NCBI GenBank assembly: GCA_015680685.1
Contig: MNCI01006057.1
Location: 16,748 to 80,747, forward strand
Origin: Gnetum montanum
Taxonomy: Eukaryota > Streptophyta > Gnetopsida > Gnetales > Gnetaceae
Length of the DNA: 64,000 nucleotides
Reading direction: 5' to 3'
The notes beneath the pieces are model-generated. The model searched no databases. It saw only the letters and a list, made by a program, of their open reading frames with translations, and was not told the origin of the DNA. The stretch's first letter is position 1. Each line of letters starts with the position of its first letter. Shown piece after piece: positions 21,491 through 31,417 of the stretch. Both the position numbers and the translations under genes were made by a program.

Positions 21491-23020
21491 ATGATGGATG
21501 CTAAATGATTGTGCGTTTTGTTTTGCATGTTCTGCATAAGGTCCTTGGCCTCTACCTTCCCTAGCTAATTTGGTTGCACCTTGAGAAGTTCCTCCTTGTT
21601 GTCTTCTTTTAGGGGCCATATATAATCACACAAAGATCAATTGTTAGTAAAGTTATTGAAAAAACTTCAATGATTTCATACCTTACTCATTGCCTTTAAT
21701 AAATGTTGAATTCCTTGCTTAGCATGATTTTAGAGTTACAAAATTTTTCGAGGAAGTTGCCCTAGAAGTTTAATGTTGAACCTAGTTTGTTTAGGTGATA
21801 CATAAAAGGACCTAGTTTTGAGGAACATTTGATAAAATGATGATAAAGGAAAGAATAGATTTGGAAATGAACTGCTCAGAGGGTATAAGATGATGTGGTG
21901 GTGTGCAACAAGTACAAATTACAAAAGTCATGCAAGTGGGTCCTCCCCAAAGCAGGTTCCAACCTATAATGCCCTTGTGTAACCACACCCTAAAATGTCC
22001 ATAGGCACTAGAAGGGTTAAATATAATCTATGTTGATGCAAAAAAACATACACATGTTGATACCACAGTGATGAGATATGAATTCAATGCTATACAAGAC
22101 AGGAGTCATAATTATATGAACAACGAGATGAGGTGAATTGTAGAAGGGATTGTAGACATTGGGACATGAGGTAACTAACTCAAGGCATAATGAATTCTCA
22201 ATGTAAGGGATGATTAAAGTATCATTAACCTGTTGCTCAACAATCAGGACCAAGTCTATTCCTCTGATTAGTGACATTGCATTGTTTCATCCCAATGGTG
22301 GACATTCATAAGAGAATCATGACAGCAAGGCATACGATCACTTGGCATTTTGTGCAAGGGAGGAGTGATTTGGAATTTCTCTGCAGCATACTTTTTTCTC
22401 TTATTTTTTTCTATGTGGCCGCTTTGGCACACTCTTCTTGCTCTTTTTTGGAATGTTTAATCTAGAGAAGCCGCCTACCTTCAAACATGGGTGCATGTCT
22501 TTCCAGTGGGACCCCCTAGAATAAAATTGAGTTTCCTTGATTGAGTGCCCTTTTGATTACTCTTGCTCCCATTTTTCATTAGATCTATAAGGATCTTAGT
22601 ACAACCAAGTTGCATGATAACACCTATAGATGTCACCAAAGAGAATCCACAAGTTCCCTTGATGTCACACCCTGGTCATTCCCTCTTAGTCTATCATTTT
22701 TCACTCTGGGCATAATGAGCACAAAATTACTTTTAAGTTTCATGATGACAAGAATATCATCGTACCTAGAGTAGAACCTCTTATTAATAGAATGGTTGAG
22801 TGGATGTGGTCGCTATCCAAATAATTAATCACCTGAGACTTGATAGCATAAAACAACACCTAAACCAATGAGTCACATGAGTGTTTTGTTCATGGATGAG
22901 ATTACTCATAAAAGATAAAGAGATAAAATAATAAATTAAAAGGTGAAAAACTGGAAAACAAAAAGTTGAAAACTTAAAGAAATAGAAAAAGATTTATTAA
23001 TTTTGTGTTGTTAGAATGGA
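21491..23020 (-). other. Element D conserved noncoding 3' region
   Basis: There is no sustained frame. It contains the two blocks conserved in other elements: GGGGAGGACCCAC (minus; plus 21938-21950) and GATGTCAC...CAAGGGAAC (plus about 22655-22680), plus the A/T-rich tract after the coding end (22910-22990). It is very similar to F 42430-43850. It presumably carries cis-acting RNA signals, since it is kept where pol is deleted. Confidence 0.6.
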
Positions 23021-23499
23021 GGATACCCCTCATAACTAAATGGTTGAGCATGGATAGAATTAATAAATGGAAGGTTAGGATCCTTGCATGTTGGAAATAT
23101 TGGGACCCAGTCATACTTACCCCATTGGGGTTCACACACTTGATTAGAGTTGACATAGTGGGGCAAGTTATAAGATGTGGTTAATTTATAAGNTGCCTAA
23201 AGAAAGGACACTTTCGATGTTGTGGAGGGTTCCCCCTACTATTGACAACAGCAGCACAAGTAACATTCATGGGTTTGTGTTGTGGTGCAAAGCCTTCTAG
23301 CACAACTAGTCATGATGTAGAAGGGGGTGAAGTATGAGAATATTAAGGTTGAGGAAAAGTGTAAGGCACATGAGGTGGTGATTTTGTTGGAGAGGACATG
23401 GGTGGATAGTACTTGGGAGAATGATAATAATGAGGTGATGTAGAGGATGCTAATCCCATTAGAGAAATAGGGTGTTGAACATAATAAGCATTTGCTATT
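23021..23499 (-). pseudogene. Element D gag remnant (C-terminal part only)
   Basis: On minus this aligns with F 43860-44540 (CVNPNGVSMTGSQYFQHAR against CVNPDGVSMTKFQHFQHAR, and the Pro/Gln-rich linker before it). About 200 bp present in F are missing around 23190, where there is one N (23193). All gag sequence 5' of the linker, including capsid and zinc knuckle, is absent. At 23499/23500 the gag text switches directly to tRNA-Asp sequence. Confidence 0.65.
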
Positions 23500-23530
23500 G
23501 GGAGTATTCCCACCTATCACATGGATGACC
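23500..23530 (+). pseudogene. Partial tRNA-Asp copy (D-loop end to variable loop)
   Basis: GAGTATTCCCACC, ATCACATGGATGACC and neighbours match the middle of plant tRNA-Asp (D-loop end, anticodon arm, start of T arm), with transitions; the anticodon reads ATC instead of GTC. It has the same orientation as the complete copy at 23540 and lies 9 bp upstream of it, forming a broken tandem pair at the gag deletion junction. Confidence 0.7.
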
Positions 23531-23539
23531 GAGGACACT

Positions 23540-23614
23540 TTTGTTGTAGTATAGTGGTGAGTATTCTCGCCTGTCACGTGGGTGACCTGGGTTCGATCCC
23601 CAACAACGGCACCA
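23540..23614 (+). tRNA. Full-length tRNA-Asp(GTC) copy with encoded CCA
   Basis: All 72 positions plus CCA are present. The A box TAGTATAGTGG and B box GGTTCGATCC are intact and the anticodon loop is CTGTCAC. The anticodon stem can pair with G-U allowed. The acceptor stem has a mismatch at position 1, and the T stem one A-C mismatch where GG became AA. Nuclear eukaryotic tRNA genes do not encode CCA, so this was copied from a mature tRNA. It occupies exactly the primer-binding position of element D: CCA, one spacer base, then the LTR. It is best read as a reverse-transcribed primer tRNA and is likely non-functional, although both pol III boxes survive. Confidence 0.9.
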
Positions 23615-23615
23615 A

Positions 23616-24494
23616 TGATGAGTGGTAAGGTACCCCTATACTCAACCATATGAATACGAGTGTTCACGCATGATCTAGTCAAACTCTGTGGATAGGCTAG
23701 TTGTGCTATCTAGATAGTTACACGTTGATCACAGTTTGTTGTCTTCCCACCTGGACTAGTATTTGCTTTGTCACATATGGTTTAGTCTAGAGTGAGGCGT
23801 ATGATGTTATCCTAAACTAGTGCTACTCCTAGAGACAATGGAAAATAATCTTAATTAAACTAATAAGCAATAGGGAATGAAGTCTAAGCTATCCTAAGTG
23901 TAATGAGCATCTGTTCCTTAATCATGCATACACATCTTGGACCTCGTACACAACTACTACTAGGATTACCAAGCGTAGATCCTAGGTACACTACTGGGTT
24001 ACCAGGTAGTCACACTTAAATGCTCGTGATTAAGTCATACTCATTCTGCAGTTAACAACAAGAGTAGTAAATGATGGTAAAGAAATATTAACTAAGAAAA
24101 TAATAAATAATAGTAATAATTAAATAATTAAAACTAAGTGAATGCTACAATGATAAAATAATCTCGATCTTTATTGCTGATCATGTGTGTGTCCAAGTAC
24201 GTCACACTCGAATAAAGGTTCCGTACAATTACAAGCATCACACTGCAGACATGCACTTGGAAAAATAATCTAACTCCTATGGAAACAAACTGCAAGAGCT
24301 TCCCTACAATTAACTAAAAATATGCCTAGGTGTGGTGGATGGCCACTTATTTATAGGCTAAAATAGGCTCTGCGTAAACAGGGCCACGTCGATGGATGAA
24401 GGGATGCATTGGCGAGGCCACGTCAACACGGCCACGTATACAGAGCCCCATATACGTGGCCTAGTCAACACATCAACTGCTTAGCACTTCATCA
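23616..24494 (-). repeat. 5' LTR of element D (minus)
   Basis: The plus strand reads TGATGAGTGGTAAGG...GCACTTCATCA. TATTTATA (24348-24355) is the promoter on minus. U3 has GGCCACGT(C/A) repeats (24385-24465). It is followed directly by gag of element C in the opposite strand, so D was inserted into C. The matching 3' LTR is not present at the other end of D (junction near 21249), so D has lost that side. Confidence 0.85.
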
Positions 24495-25640
24495 ATGTCC
24501 ATGCCATGATTTCTCTTAAAAAGAGAAACTTTTCCACATCGTAGATGGCCTTTGTAATCAAATGAGGGAGACCCTTCGAATTTATGCCCAAGGACAATTA
24601 TCAAAACTAAAAGCCCATTAGATAAAGGGGCTAATTGAGCATGTGGAAAAAGAAGAAGGAGAGCTATGTAAACAAAAGAATGTTGAGGAATATAACTAGG
24701 ATCCAACTTTTGAAAAGAAGAGGGTCCACATCTATGATGAGAAAAAAAATGCAACTCTCAATGAGGTGATTTCACAACAAACCTTTTTAATAAAAAAGTC
24801 TATCGATGAGCTTGAAGCAAGGCTAGATAAAACATGGCAATTAATGAACCACAAAGTTACAACTTACATAAAAACATAGAGGAGAAAGTAACACAAAATG
24901 AATCAAGTGATTAAAAGAAGAGGAGGAAAATGAAGTAAGAAATAGGTAGGAACACTTATCAACAAAAAGGAAAAATGGTTATAGAAGAAGAGGCTGTAGA
25001 CTCAACCATAGATGAGGATGATGGATGTGACATCTACCTATATAATCATCCAAAGGGCTATTGCCTAGTTATGTTACATCTATATGAGTATTAGGCTTTT
25101 GTTTTGAATCCCAAGTTCATAAAAAAGCAAATACCTAGGAAATTACCTTACTCACAAGGTAATTATAGATAGTCCTACAACCAACCATACTATCCTAGCC
25201 TTAAAACTACTATCAAATGTAGTGGAAAACCCCATAGTTGTGGGGGAGGCCATAATCAAACTAGCACTACCCTTACTACCAACCAAACTTATACAAATAT
25301 TATATTCAACAACCTATTTCCCTGACTAGTTCTACTTCCTCTACCTCAAATCACTACTACCACTCCCCCAAATATCATCAACCTGAAACATCTTCTATGG
25401 AATCACCACCTCAATCCTCTCATCCTTTATTATATCCTCAATATTCTCATACTTCCTTCCACCATATGTCATCACCAACAACACAAGAAGGTTTGACACT
25501 ACAACAAAAATGAAATAATTCCACTTGTGCTATGAACATACACAAAAATGATAATTCTAATAGATCTCAACCATAACCTTAGAAACATCCTTTCTTTATG
25601 GTAGTTTCCTCACACAAGCACAAAACATATAGACCTACTA
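24495..25640 (+). pseudogene. Element C gag (capsid end, zinc knuckle, linker)
   Basis: The frame begins inside capsid (CPCHDFS, HIVDGLCNQMRETLRIYAQG), continues with EEGELCKQKN and a coiled-coil-like stretch, and reaches a knuckle at about 25027-25065 reading C-D-I-Y-L-Y-N-H-P-K-G-Y-C, with Tyr where the second Cys is expected. A Tyr/Pro/Gln/Ser-rich linker follows to about 25640. Stops replace Gln/Trp codons. The upstream half of gag was lost with element D's arrival and the later deletion. Confidence 0.7.
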
Positions 25641-26390
25641 GTGCATTAAAACCTACAGAAGGCCAATTTGGTGCAACAACCTTCCACACAAAAATGATGT
25701 CTTCTAATCATACACAAAAGTCAAAAATATTCACCACTCCAACCCAAGACATAAAGGATAAACCTATCACTGTGGAAAGATAGAAACCTCCATGAATCAC
25801 TGATAATGATAAAGGGTGCAGTTGTAAGCTAGAATTTTAAAATATTAACACAACCTCTATACCAAACCACCATAAAGTTTAGGAGCAAGTATGTGAGCAA
25901 AAACCAATCTACGTAGTAGCCACTAAATCAAAAGACACCTAGTGGCTTTAGAATATGAATATAAAACTATTTCAAAGATGCATGAAAGTAACTAATTTAC
26001 TTATTAGTTCTAGACTTAAGAAAATAGACCAAACAGAGGACTTAGACATAGATATCTTACACTTTGATTATACAATAGAAGAGGATGTTAAACACGAAGA
26101 CCTAGAAATTAAAATAGAAAATCAAGAATAAGAAGCAAACACCTTTGGATCTTCTAAACTAGAAATACCTTCAATTCCAATTGAAGAAACGTCTCTGAAT
26201 GATCCAAATGAGACTATTACCAATGTTAAATGTTCTACCATGTGATTAATTAAATCATTAATGGTTATAGATGGAAAATTAGTGGTGTATACCCAAGGGA
26301 TTAAGCAATCCATCTCTCAAATTTGTAGCCATAAGATTAGTCATGAGGGGAATGCTCCATCCTGGTTCAAGAACTAATAAGTGTTTTTCA
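25641..26390 (+). pseudogene. Element C protease remnant and acidic tail
   Basis: The text runs TPTQDIKDKPITVER, then KPP-ITDNDKGCS, where the second part equals the end of the protease region in G (VPCITYSDTEGDD). The protease core with DSG is missing. The same junction occurs in element H (IKDEPITMERQNVPCITNNDKGCN). Downstream come VATKSKDT and an acidic stretch (DLDIDILHFDYTIEEDVKHE). No RT, RNase H or integrase follows. Confidence 0.6.
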
Positions 26391-27736
26391 CTTTTTTGTT
26401 TTAAAATTTTTTATCATTTTTCTATTTCTTCCAAAATTTTTTGATTCTTAATATGCTTTTCATTTCTTAATATTTTTCTTTTCTTAAGTAATTTCCTTTA
26501 TTTTTCATGAATTCCTTTTATGTTTCCATTAATAATATTGTCAAGTCATGATGTAGAAGTCAACGTTATGTGTTGGGCTTTTGTTCTATGCTATTAAGAC
26601 GATTGGGTAAGTAATTATGTAAAGCAATGAGACCACCTCATCCATCTTTCTAGTTCTCTAAATAAATGATCTTTTTTCATGAAAGCAATTTGGTTCTTCT
26701 TTCATGAAACTAAAATTAATCAATGATCATTATACCTTGAAGAAAGAGGAAACAACTAAGTGGGAATGGCAAAGGATGTGACCTCAAAGGGACTTGTTGG
26801 ATTCTCTTCTTAACTTTCTTTGTGTGGTTTATGACTCCTTGTGGAATGTATCACCACTTCTATTGTCAAACAATAATAGGAAGCTAAAAGTCTTTGCATT
26901 GTGTAGTTCCTATTCGAAATCATAAAAATCTAAAATCTAAAAAATAAAAAAACACTAATGAGAATTCAAAGCACATACATTAGACACAATAATGAGCTAC
27001 AAGCATTAGTGATGGGGATAGAAAGACATGTTTCCATGCCTAAAGGCTCCCCTCTAACTAAGGCCCTTCCTTCCTTCTTTTTTCTTCTTCTCTTTCTAGA
27101 CTGATGATTGTTCTTTGTGGTGTTTGTGGACTCATAATGGCCAAGAAGAAGGAACACATCAATGCGACATCATTGTTCATGGTATGGACTTGGTCTAAAC
27201 TTGGATAGATAGGTATGATGATCATTTTAATCATATTTTTGATAAGAACCTATTGTGAACATGGTCTAGTATCTTGCATCTTGATCTTTGTAATTCCTTC
27301 TCATCCCATTATTCACCTCACTACTACATATGATTATGAGTCAAATGGTTTTGTATAGTATAGTGCAAAATCCCAACCAAGGTAGTTGTGTGTTTTTTGG
27401 AACAAAGGTATGGTCTACATTTAACTTCTAAGGAACCACAAACATCTATAGTAGTGGTTATGTAAGGGCACTACAGAAAGAGCTTGCTTTGGGGATGATC
27501 CACTTACATAACTTTTGTTGATCATAGCTTTTAACTAACCTTTACATCTTCCAAGACATTAGTGATAGTTTCTCTAAATTGATGAATGATTTTGGGACTA
27601 TTTCTCACTCATTTCATTAATTTTTCCTACTTCTCTATTTCCATATCCATTAATATTTCTTGGTCATCTTGTTAATCAGAACTTTGGTTTCCATTGTTCA
27701 AAAACTTGTGCGCTTCTAAAGTTATACTCATTAATC
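26391..27736 (+). other. Element C conserved noncoding 3' region
   Basis: A T-rich tract directly after the coding end (26380-26530) is followed by block 1 (GATGTGACCTCAAAGGGACTTG, read as two parts at 26771-26792) and block 2 (GCTTTGGGGATGATCCACTT, 27486-27505). There is no sustained frame. Block 2 is shared with B, G, A, D and F. Confidence 0.6.
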
Positions 27737-28320
27737 ATGGGGACTAGGAATGCCTACTTTGAAATTTTCAAAATGTTTCCAACATCCTATTTTCAAACAT
27801 TATGATAACTAACATTAATTGACCAAAATAAGATGAACAACTTGATGATTTTAGTTACCTCATAGCCTTGGGCATAGTATGCTATCATCACCTTATGCTT
27901 AAATGAAAACTAAGGGATCTAGAAAGGGTTAATTACTAAGGAAAATTTACCAAAACTAATGTTGATTCATTGGTGACTTCATGTGATGCAAAAAGAAATG
28001 CTTAAGGAAGAAGGTCCTTTACTAGGCATAGAATTGAAGCCAAGAGAGGGACAACAGAGAACATGCCCATGGACAAATTGTAGCACATATAGGATTACAA
28101 CTCAAACATCACATGTTTACTAGATCCATAAGATGATGACAAGAAATTTTAGTCCATCCTTCAAGAGTTTTTCGCATAACCAAAGAAGCATCAACATAAC
28201 AATCAATGTTGGAAGTCTGCCATTGCTAGTGATAATAAGAAGAATCATCTTCAACAAATTTTTGAAGACATCTATAAATTTTATAATATTTAATGTCTAT
28301 CCATTCTTTTTATAACTTTT
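27737..28320 (+). pseudogene. Element C 3' ORF, unknown function
   Basis: An ATG at about 27739 (MGTRNAYFEIFKMFPTS) opens a protein-like frame for about 190 codons with stops at likely former Gln/Trp codons. The same text is found in element H (about 59830-59300, minus: AIFEIFLTPYF, MNNLMILVT). No domain is recognised and no signal peptide or membrane segment stands out. It lies about 160 bp before the 3' LTR. Confidence 0.45.
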
Positions 28321-28474
28321 TCATTTTTTCTACACCCACTCAAATAAATTTTAGTAATGTGACACTCAAAGTCAATCAATAGTTAGCATCAGTCAATAAT
28401 CCCATCATTCCAAATTTTTTGTAAAGAAAGCTTGATCCTATTTTGTTAACTTAAGGACAAGTTTTTACTTAGTT

Positions 28475-28483
28475 GTGGGGGTA
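28475..28483 (+). promoter_or_regulatory. Polypurine tract of element C
   Basis: TGTGGGGGTA ends directly before the LTR start TGATGAAGC. It is the plus-strand primer site for reverse transcription. Confidence 0.7.
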
Positions 28484-29363
28484 TGATGAAGCATCAGTTG
28501 GCTACATTGATGTAGCCATATCAATGTGTATCCATCAACACATGCAATGATGCATTAACACATACCCATCGACACGATCCCATCGATGCATGCAATGATG
28601 CATTGACGCGTACCCATCGACATTGTGTCTATTTTCACCTATAAATATGCATGTCTTGCCATGTATTTGGCATTATTTTATCAATAGAGTAGCCAAACTC
28701 TTGCAATTTTTTTTTTGTAGTTTTAGAGAATATTCACTAAGTGCCTGCACTATGGATCTGAGTTAGTTGTACAGTGTCTTATTTGAGTGGCAATGTACCT
28801 AGACACATTCCATGAATAGCAATAAGATCGAGATCAATTCTTATTCATTGTAGCAATTTGACTTAGATTAGATTTACCTTCCATGTAATTTACTTTTCAT
28901 GTACTTAGTTAATATCTATATTTCATGCAAGTTAATGAAATGGTAGAATGAATGCAACTAGTTTCGAGCGTAAACACATATTCGCTTGGTAATCCCAACA
29001 ACATTATGGTTTGGTTTGCCCAGTAGCATAAGGCTTGTTAATCCCAATAGTAGATACATGGACACTCATTGCCCATAGGCTAGTTTAGCATTTATCTTAT
29101 ATTGTTAATTGAATTAAATAATTAATTTTTTTATTATCATTAGGAGTAGCATAAAGAAAAACAACATCAACCATCATATGCCTCACTTTGGACTAAACCA
29201 TACATGACAAAGCTACCACTAGTCCAAGTGGAAAGATAGCAAACTACAATTAATGCTTAACAATCTAGATGCACAACTAGTCCAATCCATGAAATTCGAC
29301 TAGATCATGCGTGAACACTTGTGATTCAGATGGTTGGGTGTAGGGAGTACTCGCCACTCATCA
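28484..29363 (+). repeat. 3' LTR of element C
   Basis: The LTR starts TGATGAAGCATCAG and ends GAGTACTCGCCACTCATCA. U3 has repeated ATGCATT/CCCATCGAC motifs. TATAAATA is at 28640-28647. It is followed by ATAAG (29364-29368), similar to ATAAT at 20226-20230, and then by the continuation of host A gag. Confidence 0.88.
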
Positions 29364-30390
29364 ATAAGAGAGATCATACTCGTAGGAGGAGAGATGTAAG
29401 AAGTTATGAAACACAAAAAGAGGAAATAATGAAAGACATGATCTAGTAAAAGACTCTACCTACTTAGAAATTAGTAAATAATTTTATAAAAAATGTACAA
29501 AAATGTGAAATTCTATAATGATAGAAGATAAAATTGAATAAGTAATTAATAAGAACAAGAACAAGAATAATAAGAGGGAAAATGGACATGAGAGTTACAA
29601 GAATAAAGAAAAAGTTATTATCATAGAGAAGTTTATAGACTCAAGTTCTATAGATGACAATGGTTGTAATGTGTACCAATATGAACATCCTAAGAGATGT
29701 TATCATGTTATGGTCCATTTACAAGAGTTCAAGACATATGTACTTAATCTAAAATTTATCAAAAAGTAAATGGTTAGATGATTGTCTTATCCACAAGGTA
29801 ATTACAAAAAATCATATCAAAAATCATATTGTCCAAGTGGGGCTTATCCTCAACTACAAAAGTAGTACTAGCAGAAGCGAAAACAACCATAATCATGGGG
29901 GATGCTACCAAGGTAACAATATTTGTATCGACAATCAAATCCTTATGAATATTATGTTCAACATCATATATGTCTAGGTAGTAATTTTATTAAGCTTTCT
30001 CTTACTACTATCTAATCAAATACCATAGACTGGCAACCCCATGCATGAAATCACAAGCTTAGGTATCTCAACTAGTAGTAGGTCACTCTTATAAAGCTCC
30101 TAATCATTAACCACCAATGTAAGGAGAATTACCAACATAACTACAGTATAATAGTGCTACTAGGGCACTTAATATACAAGAGGATATTATAAGCACTAGT
30201 GAAGCAAGGTCAAAAAATGTCCTTTCTTTAGGGAAATTTTGAGAAATCAGAATCTCATCTAACCCTAACTTTTCCAAAATAAGTTCTTAAGTAACCACAA
30301 TGCTTTAATTATTAATAGAAAAGAATTTAATATATTATAATGCATATACAAATTATAACATATTATATCAAGATAGGGGTACTTCCCAAG
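29364..30390 (+). pseudogene. Host A gag, piece 3 (C-terminal part and zinc knuckle)
   Basis: The frame resumes with R-E-D-H-T-R-R-R-R-D-V-R-S-Y-E, which follows E-Y-N at 20230 as DPSLRKRRVTFYE follows EYNH in G. A coiled-coil-like Lys-rich segment, SSIDDNGCNVYQYEHPKRCY (knuckle at about 29670-29700, with Tyr for the second Cys and the last Cys also changed) and a Tyr/Gln/Pro-rich linker follow. The start of the protease region (YIKIGVLPK) is reached at 30390, where element B is inserted. Confidence 0.75.
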
Positions 30391-31257
30391 TGATGAACCA
30401 CCATTTTATGTTGGCCCTAATGTTGGGTACACAACGTCAAAGTCGCAACATCATGTATGCAATGTCAAGGTCTTGATGCAACGTTGCATAAGACATTAGA
30501 GCATCTGCTCTGGGTTTATAAATACCACACCTAGGCCCACATTTTGAGTTAATTTTTAGTCATTCTTAGTCAGAGTAGCGAGGCTCTTGCAGTTTATTTT
30601 CCTTAGAGTTAGAGTATTTTCTAAGTTCTAGTAGAAGGAGTCTAAAGCGTGTACAGTTCTTTCTTTGAGCATTGATGTACCTAAGTGTAGTAGTGTGACA
30701 GGAATAAAATGAACTCTTCTGACAATCCTTGTAGCACTGAGAATAGCTTACTATTTTCTTTATTGCATTTTACTTTCATGATCTTTATTTTAATGCATTT
30801 GAGTTAAGCAATTTATTTTTAGTTGTTAATGAACACAAGCATGACCACTTTGAGCATTCATATAGTACTTGGTAACCCAGCAATGCTTAACATTTGGTAG
30901 CCCAGTAGTGTTATATGTGTTTAGGATGTGTTCAGGAAAGTGGGATGGTTACTTGTGTTAGGCTACTTAGACAATAGACAAATTAGATCTTCGATTACTT
31001 TACCTTCCATTCCTATTGTAGGTGATCTAACTCATAAAATATAAAATAAGAAAAATCATATACCTCAGTTACACTTAAACCATATCTTTGAACTTCACAA
31101 GTGTAGTTGAGAAAAACACAAATGTTCTTAACACCCATTTCACCTCCTAGAAGAGCTAGTGCATTAGATAACTATAGGTCCATGGAATTTGACCGGATTT
31201 CATGTAACACCTTAGTGATTCGTATGGTTGGATGTAGGGGTACCTCGTTGCTCATCA
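30391..31257 (+). repeat. 5' LTR of element B
   Basis: The LTR starts TGATGAACCACC and ends GGGGTACCTCGTTGCTCATCA. TATAAATA is at 30517-30524. TSD CCAAG lies at 30386-30390. It pairs with LTR 39691-40558; the two differ mostly by transitions, so B is not recent. Confidence 0.93.
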
Positions 31258-31258
31258 C

Positions 31259-31308
31259 TAGTGTGCTATCTAAGACCTATTTTTTGTTTTTTGTGCTATC
31301 TAAGACCC
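31259..31308 (+). promoter_or_regulatory. Decayed and duplicated primer-binding region, element B
   Basis: TAGTGTGCTATCTAAGACC stands just after the LTR at the tRNA-Asp site, and GTGCTATCTAAGACC is repeated 28 bp later behind TTTTTTGTTTTTT. Compared with TGGTGTCGTTGCTGGGGACC of element G, most differences are transitions plus one missing base. Confidence 0.5.
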
Positions 31309-31417
31309 AGTGAAAAGTATTTAAATCATTAGAACAAGCCTATGAGTCATATCTTATTTCACAATTACTACAACAAATTCTCAAAGCACACTGTGATTTT
31401 TTATTCACTAACTAAAA

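Noticed and set aside
23540-23614. An ordinary functional tRNA-Asp gene
   Set aside because: It encodes CCA, sits exactly at an LTR primer position, has mismatches in the acceptor and T stems, and has a partial tandem copy beside it. Transcription cannot be excluded since both boxes are intact.
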